In this document: positions 1-11,039 of the stretch, one piece after another
Numbering within the stretch: the stretch's first letter is position 1
Layout: every line of letters starts with the position of its first letter
Notes under the pieces: generated by a model
Told to the model about the DNA's origin: nothing
Databases searched by the model: none
What the model saw: only the letters and a program-made list of their open reading frames with translations
Translations under genes and position numbers: made by a program
DNA from: Perca fluviatilis
Lineage: Eukaryota > Chordata > Actinopteri > Perciformes > Percidae
DNA: 64,000 bases
Assembly (NCBI RefSeq): GCF_010015445.1
Contig: NC_053133.1
Coordinates: 28,978,285-29,042,284, forward strand
Direction of reading: 5' to 3'

Positions 1-560
1 CAAAAGATATGTAAAACATTGCACATGCACTGCAGGGGCGGAGCTAGACTCTCAGTACAGTGGGGGCGGAGCTTCATCATACAGCAAGAGCGCAAAAGTG
101 ACAAAAACTTTGAAAACGCAACAGAAACCTAGGCGGGCCGACATTTTTGTGAACCTAAATTAATATCGAAGGCCGATCAAAACTGCAAGGGCCGGATTTG
201 GCCCTGTGGGCCTTGAGTTTGACAATACATGTGCTTTAAACAATACTGTAAACACATTGTAGTTTCTGTGATCTATCTGTAGTCCAGGGCCTCTGTGTTA
301 TGTTAGCATCATAAGCAATAACAAAGTTAATGTCTTATCATTTCATTTAATGTGTTTTATATTCAACTTCCTCTACCCAAAATGTTTGTTAATGAGCTCC
401 CATCAATGTTACCTGCTGGCCATGTGTTCAAACTGCTAAACAGGAAGAGGGAGCTTCCAATGGGCTTTATAGTAGAGGGGGATCAGACTGTACCATTCTG
501 GGTACAGAGAGGGAGTTTCAGGGAATAGTCTTTTTAAAGTTCCTCTCTTGGCACTGATTA

Positions 561-608
561 AACCTTGAAAAAACATGCACACACACGCACACACACACAC
601 ACACACAC

Positions 609-671
<63 letters not shown>
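561..671. repeat. (CA)n next to exon 15, copy A
   Basis: About 100 bp of CA dinucleotides with single interruptions. It begins within 10 bp of the exon 15 donor, so the intron starts as (GU)n in RNA. Copy B equivalent: 42110-42211. Confidence 0.95.
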
Positions 672-806
672 CAGTTTGAGAGAGGGGTCACGTCTCTCAG
701 GACTCTCATCACTACAGTCGGCTCTGGTTCTGACGGGTTGGATCTCTTCACGCGCCGAAGGCCCTCAAACGGACAGAATGTTCCTCAGACCGAAATCATA
801 ATGGAC
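672..806 (-). pseudogene. dnah8: dnah8-like exon 15, copy A, compensating indels
   Basis: Homologous to 42215-42349 and also 135 bp, but with offsetting changes at both ends of the middle (GAGAGAGGGGTCACG against GGAGAGGTTCATG, CACGCGCCGAAGGCCC against CACGGCGCCGAGCGTCC). The central residues are out of frame, while HYDFGLRN and NLSKL-side sequences persist. Splice sites kept. Confidence 0.82.
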
Positions 807-994
807 CTGGTGTCACAAAACACACTGTCAGGGTTCCAGACGGTGTATGTTGGTCGGGAAAGAAAAATGGGAAATCACACTTTGACTTTTAAAGAAGTCC
901 TCTTAGTGATGTGACCCGTTTTTTAGGGCTACAACATTTTTTGTCACATACAGCTAAAAAACCGTAGCCTAAAAACGCATCACATCACTTAGAG

Positions 995-1460
995 CAGGGA
1001 TCTTCAACAGGGGTCCGGACCCCGTGAAACTCCTCAGAGTCACTGCAGGGGGCCTCAAATTATTGTTAATTTTTGAAAGTTTTTTCAAATATTAAAAAAG
1101 TCTAACATGATTCCAACATATTATTAGTAAGCAAATATAAATCCACTGATGGTAGGTTACTGGCCAATAGGTAATGTAGTACCTATAGCGTATCCACAGA
1201 TACAGTTCATCCCAAAGGAGTGACTGTTCACAATTTTCGGTTTAACATTAAAACGTGATTTATAAAATCATGCCAACAATTATTAGGCTATTTATATAGC
1301 TTAGTATTCTATGCAAAAAAGGTATCTATAAATGCTTTAGGCGCTGCCTAAAAGTTATTGTAGGACCAGATTAATATGCAACTTTATACAATATATGTAG
1401 TAGGAGTCCCTGACCTTTCAATTAAAGGGGCCTTGACTTAAAAAACGTTTGAAGACCCTG
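995..1460. mobile_element. hAT-type MITE with 8-bp target duplication, copy A
   Basis: The element starts CAGGGATCTTCAAC and ends with the imperfect inverted version GAAGACCCTG. ACTTAGAG flanks it on both sides (987-994 and 1461-1468), an 8-bp target duplication as expected for hAT. The interior is AT-rich and non-coding. The copy B insertion has the same flanks. Confidence 0.8.
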
Positions 1461-1751
1461 ACTTAGAGCACCTTTATAGATTATTTTTGGGGTGTTTCTG
1501 CCTTTATTTAACAGGACAGCTAGGTGAGAAAGGGAGAGAGAGAAAGAGGAGGGGGAAGACATGCATGAAACCGTCATAGGTCGGACTCAAACCCTGGACC
1601 TCTGCGCCGGAGGCATAAACCCACAAAGTATATGGCGCCTGCTCTACCCACTGGTCCAACCCGGCCACATCCCACTTTGTTATTAGCAATGATAAAGAAA
1701 AAGAAATGGGTCAGGCTAATGTTGGTCGTATGTTGGTCGTGGTGGTCCGAC

Positions 1752-1949
1752 CTGTTTGGGAGCTGCTCCTCTCACACAGCTTGTAGAGGGTGTAGAACTT
1801 CCTGCTGAGGACCTGGTTGTCACGGAAACCCGCTTGGCCAGTTTGACCCCTCATGATGATGAAGCCGGTCCGGGACCATCATGGCCACTCGTATGAACTG
1901 GATCTTCAGGTTCTCCTGGCAGCTCCTGGCGACCAGCCGTAACCGGGTT
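1752..1949 (-). pseudogene. dnah8: dnah8-like exon 14, copy A, frameshifted
   Basis: Homologous to 43299-43493, 198 against 195 bp. Although the net change is +3, several indels (near 1760, 1770, 1836, 1861, 1888 and 1913) garble the [15 protein letters not shown] stretch and leave stops. ...QEL and [15 protein letters not shown] remain readable. Confidence 0.85.
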
Positions 1950-2015
1950 CTGGAGGACAGAGAAGTTACTGGTCAAGTCTGAACATTGCAGACTGATGTC
2001 ATGAAGTAGTATATA

Positions 2016-2533
2016 GTACAGGCCAAAAGTTTGGGGACACCTTCTCATTCAATGTGTTTCGTTTTTTTCATGACTATTTACATTGTAGATTCTCACTGAA
2101 GAGCATCATTAACTATGAATGAACACATATGGATTATAATATTTAATAAAAGCAGTCTTATATTTTTAGATTCTTCCAAAGTAGCCAACCTTTGATTTTT
2201 TATTAATAAGGGGAAATAATTCCACTAATGAACCCTGACAAAGCAACACCTGTGAAGGTAAAACCATTTCAGGTGACTACCTCATGAAGCTCATTGAGAG
2301 AACACCAAGGGTTTGCAGAGTTATCAAAAAGCAAAGGGTGGCTACTTTGAAAGAATCTAAAATATAAACAAGTTTTCAGTTATTTCACACTTTTTGTTAA
2401 GTACATAATTCCATCTGTGTTCATTCATAGTTGTGATGCCTTCAGTGAGAATCTACAATGTAAATAGTCAGGAAAATAAAAAGGAAACGATTGAATGAGA
2501 AGGTGTGTCCAAACTTTTTGGCCTGTACTGTAT
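2016..2533. mobile_element. Tc1/mariner-derived fold-back MITE, copy A
   Basis: Inverted ends of the type TACAGGCCAAAAGTTTGG and CCAAACTTTTTGGCCTGTA flank about 500 bp that lacks a transposase. The inverted arms are long, but the left arm here has lost bases compared with copy B (43559-44096). The ends match a widespread fish Tc1-like family. Confidence 0.75.
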
Positions 2534-3309
2534 TTATGACACGCCAACTCATGCTATATTGGCGGTTATCAAGACGCTTCTTACCGATTTTAGCGTGTTT
2601 ATCAACGCCATTTGGCCTCCATTGACTTACATTATCTTGCTATGAGTGTGTGTGAATTTACCGTGAGCGTAGTAGGGTGGTACGGTTCCCTCGTCCGCTG
2701 GTATCGCGGTTTTAGGTCACGGTTTTCGGTTCTGTACGGGTTCTTTGTTTTTTTTCTTTTAATCTTTAACACTCCAGAAATATACTTCAGCAATTGAAAT
2801 AACTTGCATTTATCAAACTGCCAACTTCAGTGAAGTTCTTACAAAATGTATCCTTTAAAAGAAAAAGAGAGGAACTCTTAACGTCCGAATAAGTCAGAAT
2901 ACATTAAACATAAAAACTGTTTATATTGTTAGTTAATTTTCTATCCTGGCCTGGGCTGGGACACAGTCATACCGTTTGATGAAGTACTTATTGGACTTAC
3001 AATAACGAGGCTAGCTGTCAGGTCCTCCTGTATACCTCTCATCTCCGTTTTTTCACGCGCACGCATTTAGAAAGTGGCCTGTATGTTTACACTGTGACGT
3101 TGCAGGCTGCCGTCCGGCTGTATAGCGAGACATACACGCCGGATAGCTCAAAATGCGTACTGATAACACGCCACTTGGCTTTAGGAGGGTGGGCGTTAAC
3201 GTTACACAAATTCATAATGCCACGCTTGGAACTTTGTGGTGGATCAGTTTGAGAACTCAGATTCTAAGGTTGTTCAGTCTTAGACCTCTAACTGTTCTAA
3301 GGGTTAAAT

Positions 3310-3480
3310 TTACACTGCTAGGTACCTCATTCCCCCTGCTCTGGTGTTTACTTTCCCCTCTCATTCTCCTGCTCTGGTGTTTCCCCCTCTCATTCCCCTG
3401 TTTCGCTGGCGGTTCCCTCTCCTCTTTTTTCCCCTCTCTTTCTTTTTTTTTCTCTTCTCCCCTCTCATCTCGAGAGGGGG
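3310..3480. repeat. Pyrimidine-rich minisatellite-like tract, copy A
   Basis: Units close to CCCCTGCTCTGGTGTTTCCCC with CT-rich spacers, then TTTCTTTTTTTTTCTC. In copy B (44900-45005) the units are shorter and cleaner. Otherwise the intron between exons 13 and 14 (1950-3882) holds only the Tc1 MITE and unassigned sequence. Confidence 0.6.
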
Positions 3481-3882
3481 AAGCCAGACCCACGTGACGG
3501 GTTCGTCCAATCACCTGCCATGTGTTATGCTCGCCACGCTCATCCCGTCGTCATTTCCAGTAAGTGTTTTAACATAAGTGTTTAATTTTGGGACAATACT
3601 AACCATCGAAAGTTGGCACTACGGCAGGAAGTGGTCAGTGCACGTTAGCAGTGTACTGACGGCAGTATCCCGAATGAGATGTAGCCTATTTTTGAGTTCT
3701 TGGTTTTATCGGCTATACGAATTCCGTTCAAAAACGTTCCTGATATTTCATTGTGGTAATTTATCCTGGCTCTACAGTCAACAATGACTAAATCCATGTC
3801 ATTTTAAAAGCTTAGAAAGATAGTCAGTTACATTTGTGTCTGAGGACATTTACATCTGTTAACCCCCAAAGAGCTCTGTTAC

Positions 3883-4066
3883 CATGGTGAGGAAGATGCG
3901 AACTCCGGGTCCATGTCCACTCACGTCTCCGGCGGTGAAGACGAACTGCTTCCTCTTGTTCTTCTTACACTGCAGAACCAGCAGATCTGCTGGGCGGCCA
4001 CCGACAGTACCGGCAGCTCGATGCGGTTAAACTCATCGACGCAACCCCAGGCTCCGCCGACCCGCC
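3883..4066 (-). pseudogene. dnah8: dnah8-like exon 13 (AAA1 Walker B), copy A, corrupted, acceptor lost
   Basis: Homologous to 45409-45596. The 3' three quarters remain with indels (for example GATGCGAACTCC against GATGCCGAACTCC). The 5' end, encoding LAQSGAWG in copy B, is replaced by GCCGACCCGCCCCAAAACACC and an A-rich run up to about 4102, so neither the acceptor AG nor the GAWGCFDEF reading survives. The right boundary is approximate. Confidence 0.8.
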
Positions 4067-4097
4067 CCAAAACACCCACGAAACACAACAAAAAAAA

Positions 4098-4340
4098 AAC
4101 AAAAACACACACACACACACACACACAAAGGGCCCCACCCTCAAGAACACACCCACACAACACAAACACACACCACACACACCCACACACACACACACAC
4201 ACACAGAGACACCACACACACACACACACACATAAGACAACACACTCACTGCTGAGCGCACTAGACAACACACACACTGCCGAGCACTAGACAACACACA
4301 CACTGCCGAGCACTAGACACACACACACACACACACACAC
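4098..4340. repeat. (CA)n-rich intron 12, copy A
   Basis: CA dinucleotides broken by GACAACACACACTGCCGAGCA-type units, filling nearly the whole intron between exons 12 and 13. The copy B equivalent is 45600-45812. Confidence 0.9.
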
Positions 4341-4448
4341 CTTTGTAGATGCGTCCGAGTCCTCTGTAGTCCATCTGGTCCGAACAGTTGAAAACCACCA
4401 CGTATTTCCCCAGACAGCGACCCATGTCTTTAGTGGTCTCAGTCTTAC
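4341..4448 (-). CDS. dnah8: dnah8-like exon 12 (AAA1 P-loop end), copy A, intact
   Basis: 108 bp: completes Gly and reads [35 protein letters not shown]. It is intact here but has a 1-bp deletion in copy B. CA repeats abut both ends, so the donor in RNA is GU embedded in (GU)n and the acceptor AG follows GTGTTC. Confidence 0.93.
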
Positions 4449-4525
4449 CTGAACACACACACACACACACACACACACGTGCACACACACACACACACAG
4501 ACACAGACAGACACACACACAGACA

Positions 4526-4561
<36 letters not shown>

Positions 4562-4735
4562 GACAGACAGACACACAGACACACATTCACACAGATAGAC
4601 ACACAGACACACACACACAGAGACAGTCAGACACACACACACACAAACACACATTCACACAAAGATACACACACACACACACACACACACATACACACAC
4701 ACAGAGACAGACAGACAGACAGACAGACACACAAA
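4449..4735. repeat. (CA)n/(CAGA)n intron 11, copy A
   Basis: CA and CAGACAGA runs occupying most of the 358-bp intron that splits the AAA1 P-loop. Copy B equivalent: 45922-46206. Confidence 0.93.
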
Positions 4736-4806
4736 GACGCAGAATTAGAGCAACATGCAACAAAGTCAACATAAGAAGATTTCCCAGGAAACCTGAGCTG
4801 TGGTAC

Positions 4807-4877
4807 CTGTTCCTGCGGGACCGGCCGGAGCCCCCCCCATGCTCATCCCCAGAGCCTGAGACAGAGTGATGTAACAC
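4807..4877 (-). CDS. dnah8: dnah8-like exon 11 (AAA1 P-loop start), copy A, intact
   Basis: 71 bp with the same reading as copy B 46279-46349: [15 protein letters not shown] and APAGPAGT, ending inside the AAA1 P-loop. The intron to exon 12 (4449-4806) is nearly all (CA)n/(CAGA)n. Confidence 0.93.
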
Positions 4878-5337
4878 CTGGACGGATAGAAGAGACACAG
4901 ATACAGCTTCCTTTATTCCCAAAGTTTCTACACCTCACTTAGACATTTACACATTCATACTGCCAGTCATCGATGACAGAGGGAGCACACTGACAAAGGC
5001 TTACGGCAAAGTGCCAGATCCATAAAAATGCTAGAAGAAAAATATTTGAAATAAGAAGAGAGTAAATACAATAAAAAAGGACGAGATAAGACGCGTTTGG
5101 ACCTTGGAGCATTACTATGATGATGGAGGATTTGCACCGTAATATTTTTATTTGTAATCTTCTGCATGTGTGTGTGCGTGTGTGTGTGTGTGTGCTGCTG
5201 TGTGTCCCTGTGTGTGTAACAAGCATAGTGTGCGCGCGCTGTGCACGAGCCTAGGAGCATTTTACTAATGCTCTGTTAAAATAACAATGAAATGCTGCGT
5301 TATTGACTTTAGACCAGGTTTTTGTTGGTCAATGGTG

Positions 5338-5570
5338 CAATCACCAGCACGCCCAGAATGGACCTGAACACACCTCCCTGTAAGACCAGCACGCCCAGAA
5401 TGCACCTGAACACACCTCCCTGTAAGACCAGCACGCCCAGAATGCACCTGAACACACCTCCCTGTAAGACCAGCACGCCCAGAATGCACCTGAACACACC
5501 TCCCTGTAAGACTAGCACGCCCAGAATGCACCTGACCACACCTCCCTGTAAGACCAGCACACCCATGGGC
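5338..5570. repeat. 42-bp minisatellite in intron 10, copy A
   Basis: About five copies of a 42-bp unit (AGACCAGCACGCCCAGAATG plus CACCTGAACACACCTCCCTGTA). Because 42 is a multiple of three it stays open in several frames (14-residue repeat TSTPRMHLNTPPCK), but it lies in an intron and is not taken as coding. Confidence 0.9.
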
Positions 5571-5737
5571 CACAGATGGGCACAGGTGCATTTGTTATTT
5601 AAACGACTTGGGCGCTGGACGGGAAACTGACAACTGGGTCGGTCTTAAACTAGCAAAGACACTTGCGTCGGGCTTTGCGCTGCGCTGCGCCGGGTGCGAG
5701 ATAGGTCCCTTAATGTGTCAGGTGTGTGTGTGTGTAC

Positions 5738-5910
5738 CTGTCTGTCAGCGGGGTGATGACCAGTCGGTCCGTACAGCCCAGGTACTCGTTGCAGTAGCTG
5801 AATTCCACGTCTGTGATCTGGATCACACATCTGTCCATCTCCTCCAGGAAGTAGAACCTGGACTGTTTCTGCCACTCAAAGTCGGCTGCAGATCGCACGT
5901 TCAGACACAC
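5738..5910 (-). CDS. dnah8: dnah8-like exon 10 (linker to AAA1), copy A, intact
   Basis: Same length and reading as 47196-47368: [50 protein letters not shown]. Donor GTACAC, acceptor ACACCAG. Confidence 0.93.
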
Positions 5911-6206
5911 CTGGTGTACAAAATAACACATAATAACACATGATACTTGGATCCATATTAACAAGGAATGCACCTGAATCCAGATTTTTGGGGTTCAGCC
6001 GAATATTGAATCCACTGGTTCAGATTCTGCTGACTCCGACACCGAATACAGAATCCTATCTATCATTTTCCCAATTGCTGCTTTCTGGCTAGTGGCTGAT
6101 CTGAAGCCCACTGTTTTGGTGCGGTTAGGGGCAAAGCAAAGCTGGAAACGCTCGTCTGGTTAATACAAGTTTTTAGCTGTGACTGTCCTTCCTTTGCTGT
6201 CCACAC

Positions 6207-7041
6207 TAGGGATGCACCGAATCCAGAGTTGTGTATTGTTTAGGGTCCTCGCCACCACCAGATCAATCAGCATTGAACAGACTGAACATGTAGCTGGACT
6301 TGAATGGCCTTCTTTTGACTGAAAGTACTGCCAAACAACAACTTGGCTCGGCTCACCAGTTCCATGTCCACTTCCTCACAGCCTACTGCTCACCAGTTTC
6401 ATGTCCACTTCCTCACAGCCTACTGCTCATCAGATCCATGTCCACTTCCTCACAGCCTACTGCTCACCAGATCCATGTCCACTTCCTCACAGTCTACTGC
6501 TCACCAGATCCATGTCCACTTCCTCACAGCCTACTGCTCACCAGATCCATGTCCACTTCCTCACAGCCTACTGCTCACCAGATCCATGTCCACTTCCTCA
6601 CAGCCTACTGCTCACCAGATCCATGTCCACTTCCTCACAGCCTACTGCTCACCAGATCCATGTCCACTTCCTCACAGCCTACTGCTCACCAGATCCATGT
6701 CCACTTCCTCACAGCCTACTGCTCATCAGATCCATGTCCACTTCCTCACAGCCTACTGCTCACCAGATCCATGTCCACTTCCTCACAGCCTATTGCTCAC
6801 CAGATCCATGTCCACTTCCTCACAGTCTACTGCTCACCAGATCCATGTCCACTTCCTCACAGCCTACTGCTCACCAGATCCATGTCCACTTCCTCACAGC
6901 CTACTGCATTGAACGCTCCACCTACGTAAACACCTTCCCGTAATCAATTGTGCTAAGGTTCGGCAGAAACCCTAACCCCTGTCAAAAAGCCCAATATTCG
7001 GCAAATATTCTGAAGCCCAATCCTGGATTCGGTGCCTCCCT
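6207..7041. mobile_element. hAT-like MITE with internal 37-bp minisatellite, copy A
   Basis: Ends TAGGGATGCACCGAATCCAG (6207) and the inverted CTGGATTCGGTGCCTCCCT (about 7023-7041). A further fragment of the same kind (GGGGTTCAGCCGAATATTG) lies at about 5990. The interior is dominated by the 37-bp array. Confidence 0.7.
6352..6906. repeat. 37-bp minisatellite, about 15 copies, copy A
   Basis: Unit CTCACCAGATCCATGTCCAC plus TTCCTCACAGCCTACTG, 37 bp, so the three forward frames rotate from unit to unit and all stay open. Sporadic C/T variants (GTCTACTG, CTCATCAG) mark individual units. Confidence 0.95.
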
Positions 7042-7081
7042 GACATTAAACCATAATCTCTCGTCCGTCTGTCGAACCCAC

Positions 7082-7228
7082 CAGCTCGTCGAAGATGTCC
7101 CTCTGGTGGACGTGGATGGTGATGAGCGTCTCGTACTTGGTCCTCTCGTTCCTGCTCAGCTCCCTGGTCGTCATGTCGATCAGCTCGTTGAGGATGTCCA
7201 GGAACTTCTGATTGGTCGTCTGCATGAT
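7082..7228 (-). CDS. dnah8: dnah8-like exon 9 (linker), copy A, intact
   Basis: 49 open codons: [49 protein letters not shown]. It follows ...SKADKK of exon 8 and precedes the V of exon 10. The IHVHQRD motif closes the linker. A hAT-like MITE carrying the 49-bp minisatellite starts 70 bp from the acceptor. Confidence 0.93.
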
Positions 7229-7439
7229 CTGTCAGCCAATCAGATAAAAGTAGAAGACAGTAAAGGGGAGAGGATCTGCGTGGCAATGTTATCCCTCCAG
7301 AGGTGGAATGTAACTAAGTACATTTACTCCAGTACTGTACTTCAGTACCAAATGTTGAGGTACTTATACTTTACTTGAGTCTTTTCTTTTCATGTCACTT
7401 TCTCCTTCTACTCCACTACATCTCAGAGAGAAATATTGG

Positions 7440-10040
7440 ATTTTTTACTCCACTACAGTCATCTGTTCCAGCTTTAGTTACTAGTTACTTTAGTTACTCC
7501 ACTACATTCATCTGTTACAGCTTTAGTTACTAGTTACTTTAGTTACTCCGCTACATTCATCTGTTCCAGCTTTAGTTACTAGTTACTTTAGTTACTCCAC
7601 TACATTCATCTGTTCCAGCTTTAGTTACTAGTTACTTTAGTTACTCCACTACATTCATCTGTTACAGCTTTAGTTACTAGTTACTTTAGTTACTCCACTA
7701 CATTCATCTGTTCCAGCTTTAGTTACTAGTTACTTTAGTTACTCCACTACATTCATCTGTTACAGCTTTAGTTACTAGTTACTTTAGTTACTCCACTACA
7801 TTCATCTGTTCCAGCTTTAGTTACTAGTTACTTTAGTTACTCCGCTACATTCATCTGTTCCAGCTTTAGTTACTAGTTACTTTAGTTACTCCGCTACATT
7901 CATCTGTTCCAGCTTTAGTTACTAGTTACTTTAGTTACTCCACTACATTCATCTGTTCCAGCTTTAGTTACTAGTTACTTTAGTTACTCCGCTACATTCA
8001 TCTGTTACAGCTTTAGTTACTAGTTACTTTAGTTACTCCGCTACATTCATCTGTTACAGCTCTAGTTACTTTGGTTACTCCACTACATTCATCTGTTCCA
8101 GCTTTAGTTACTAGTTACTTTAGTTACTCCTCTACATTCATCTGTTACAGCTTTAGTTACTAGTTACTTTAGTTACTCCGCTACATTCACCTGGTACAGC
8201 TTTAGTTACTAGTTACTTTAGTTACTCCGCTACATTCCTCTGTTACAGCTTTAGTTACTAGTTACTTTAGTTACTCCGCTACATTCATCTGGTACAGCTT
8301 TAGTTACTAGTTACTTTGAGTTTACTCCGCTACATTCATCTGGTACAGCTTTGGTTACTAGTTACTTTAGTTACTCCGCTACATTCATCTGGTACAGCTT
8401 TTAGTTACTAGTTACTTTGGTTACTCCGCTACATTCCTCTGTTTACAGCTTTAGTTACTAGTTACTTTAGTTACTCCGCTACATTCACCTGTGGTACAGC
8501 TTTAGTTACTAGTTACTTTAGTTACTCCGCTACATTCCTCTGTTACAGCTTTAGTTACTAGTTACTTTAGTTACTCCGCTACATTCACCTGGTACAGCTT
8601 TAGTTACTAGTTACTTTAGTTACTCCGCTACATTCATCTGTTCCAGCTTTAGTTACTAGTTACTTTAGTTACTCCCTACATTCATCTGTTACAGCTTTAG
8701 TTACTAGTTACTTTAGTTACTCCACTACATTCATCTGTTACAGCTTTAGTTACTAGTTACTTTAGTTACTCCACTACATTCATCTGTTCCAGCTTTAGTT
8801 ACTAGTTACTTTAGTTACTCCGCTACATTCATCTGTTACAGCTTTGAGTTACTAGTTACTTTAGTTACTCCGCTACATTCATCTGTTCCAGCTTTAGTTA
8901 CTAGTTACTTTAGTTACTCCACTACATTCATCTGTTCCAGCTTTAGTTACTAGTTACTTTAGTTACTCCGCTACATTCATCTGGTACAGCTTTAGTTACT
9001 AGTTACTTTAGTTACTCCGCTACATTCATCTGTTACAGCTTTAGTTACTAGTTACTTTAGTTACTCCGCTACATTCATCTGTTACAGCTCTAGTTACTTT
9101 GGTTACTCCACTACATTCATCTGTTCCAGCTTTAGTTACTAGTTACTTTAGTTACTCCTCTACATTCATCTGTTACAGCTTTAGTTACTAGTTACTTTAG
9201 TTACTCCGCTACATTCATCTGTTACAGCTTTAGTTACTAGTTACTTTTAGTTACTCCGCTACATTCCTCTGTTACAGCTTTAGTTACTAGTTACTTTAGT
9301 TACTCCGCTACATTCACCTGTTACAGCTTTGGGTTACTAGTTACTTTAGTTCACTCCGCTACATTCCTCTGTTACAGCTTTAGTTACTAGTTACTTTAGT
9401 TACCGCTACATTCCTCTGTTACAGCTTTAGTTACTAGTTACTTTAGTTACTCCGCTACATTCACCTGGTACAGCTTTAGTTATTAGTTACTTTAGTTACT
9501 CCGCTACATTCATCTGTTACAGCTTTAGTTACTAGTTACTTTAGTTACTCCGCTACATTCACCTGGTACAGCTTTAGTTACTAGTTACTTTAGTTACTCC
9601 GCTACATTCCTCTGTTACAGCTTTAGTTACTAGTTACTTTAGTTACTCCGCTACATTCACCTGGTACAGCTTTAGTTACTAGTTACTTTAGTTACTCCGC
9701 TACATTCCTCTGTTACAGCTTTAGTTACTAGTTACTTTAGTTACTCCGCTACATTCACCTGGTACAGCTTTAGTTATTAGTTACTTTAGTTACTCCGCTA
9801 CATTCATCTGGTACAGCTTTAGTTACTAGTTACTTTAGTTACTCCGCTACATTCACCTGGTACAGCTTTAGTTACTAGTTACTTTAGTTACTCCGCTACA
9901 TTCCTCTGTTACAGCTTTAGTTACTAGTTACTTTAGTTACTCCGCTACATTCACCTGGTACAGCTTTAGTTACTAGTTACTTTAGTTACTCCGCTACATT
10001 CGTCTGGTACAGCTTTAGTTACTAGTTACTTTAGTTACTG
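7440..10040. repeat. 49-bp minisatellite, about 53 copies, copy A
   Basis: Unit ACTCCACTACATTCATCTGT plus TACAGCTTTAGTTACTAGTTACTTTAGTT. Units alternate between ATCTGTTCC, ATCTGTTAC, ACCTGGTAC and CTCTGTTAC forms, giving visible higher-order patterns. Copy B has only about 28 units. Confidence 0.97.
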
Positions 10041-10175
10041 GTTACTTTACACATTAAGATTTCTGCACACAGAACACATGTAGTTTATAAAATCTGATTA
10101 AATCTGAGTAAACTAGCCGACAATATAACAGCTACGAGTCCAGCTGAGATGATTAGACCATTAAACACACAACTG

Positions 10176-10197
10176 TCTGTGTGTGTGTGTGTGTGTG

Positions 10198-10250
<53 letters not shown>
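10176..10250. repeat. (TG)n inside the hAT-like MITE, copy A
   Basis: About 70 bp of TG with one TTTTGT interruption. The copy B equivalent is at 50441-50519. Confidence 0.93.
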
Positions 10251-10251
<1 letters not shown>

Positions 10252-10510
10252 ACCATTAAATACACAACTGGTTGGATCCTTTAAACTTTCTAACATGGGA
10301 GGAGTTTTCTTTACTTTTAATAAAAATACATTTCCCTGATTAAACTTAGATACTTTTACTTCAAGAACATGTCCAATGCAGGACTTTTACTTGTAACAGA
10401 GAATTTTTACAGTGTGGTATTTTTTTACGAGTAAAGGATCTGAAAAAGTTCTTCCACCGCTGCCCCCACACACACACCCCTTCTGCTCCTGTTTTTCAAA
10501 ATAAAAGCAC

Positions 10511-10726
10511 CTTCTTGTCAGCCTTGCTGAGGACGAGAGCCTCTTCTGCGTCCCTGGTCCAGATCATCTGGATGCCCAGCAGGCCGACCTGAGCTGGGAA
10601 CGCCGACTGGAACTCCAGCAGCTTCAGCTGTGGGTCGCTGATGGCCAGGTAGGCCTGACGGATGATGGCGTGGAGGGTCTGCCTCACGCCAGCTAGCAGT
10701 TCGCATAACCACACCTCCACGTTCCC
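10511..10726 (-). CDS. dnah8: dnah8-like exon 8 (linker), copy A, intact
   Basis: 72 open codons: [86 protein letters not shown] is a textbook DHC_N2 motif. Acceptor TTCCAG, donor GTGCTT. The same exon in copy B is frameshifted, so this copy carries the reliable reading. Confidence 0.94.
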
Positions 10727-11039
10727 CTGGAAGAGACACGTTGAACTGTTAGGTGTCCGGTGTACTCGCCGCAGCCTACCTGTCACACGCCATTGTGACG
10801 TCATGGGAGCGCCATAACTGTTTATACTTGGGCGTGGTGGTCACACTAGCTGCAGTCTTCTCCTGAACAGAGGTGGCGCTAATGAGGTAAGGCTACCGAC
10901 GTTGCCCTTTCTACAGACTAGAAGAAGAAGAAGAAAAAGGTAAACAACCGCAGAACTGGCAGCCGCATTGCCGTCAATGCTTCGATCTGATTGGATGAGC
11001 TACTTGGTGGGATCGAGCCTTTCATTCACCATAAAATAA

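Larger units (their letters stand above)
7298..10462. mobile_element. hAT-like MITE inflated by a 49-bp minisatellite, copy A
   Basis: Left end CAGAGGTGGAATGTAACTAA (7298) and right end TTCTTCCACCGCTG (10462) form imperfect terminal repeats. The flanking ACTGTACTTCAGTACC and GCAGGACTTTTACTTGTAA motifs belong to a common fish MITE. A single ancestral stretch of the element has been amplified to about 2.6 kb. No clear target duplication could be seen. Confidence 0.75.

Noticed and set aside
3153..3577. Hydrophobic 60-115 residue frames in the pyrimidine-rich tract
   Set aside because: Low-complexity CT-rich sequence, not conserved in length in copy B.
6300..6943. Long open frames with SMSTSSQPTAHQ-type repeats (three frames)
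   Set aside because: A 37-bp stop-free unit is open in all three frames; it lies inside an intronic MITE. Same for 47798-48431.
7440..10040. CRISPR-like array of 49-bp units
   Set aside because: Units are head-to-tail with no unique spacers; eukaryotic minisatellite within a MITE.
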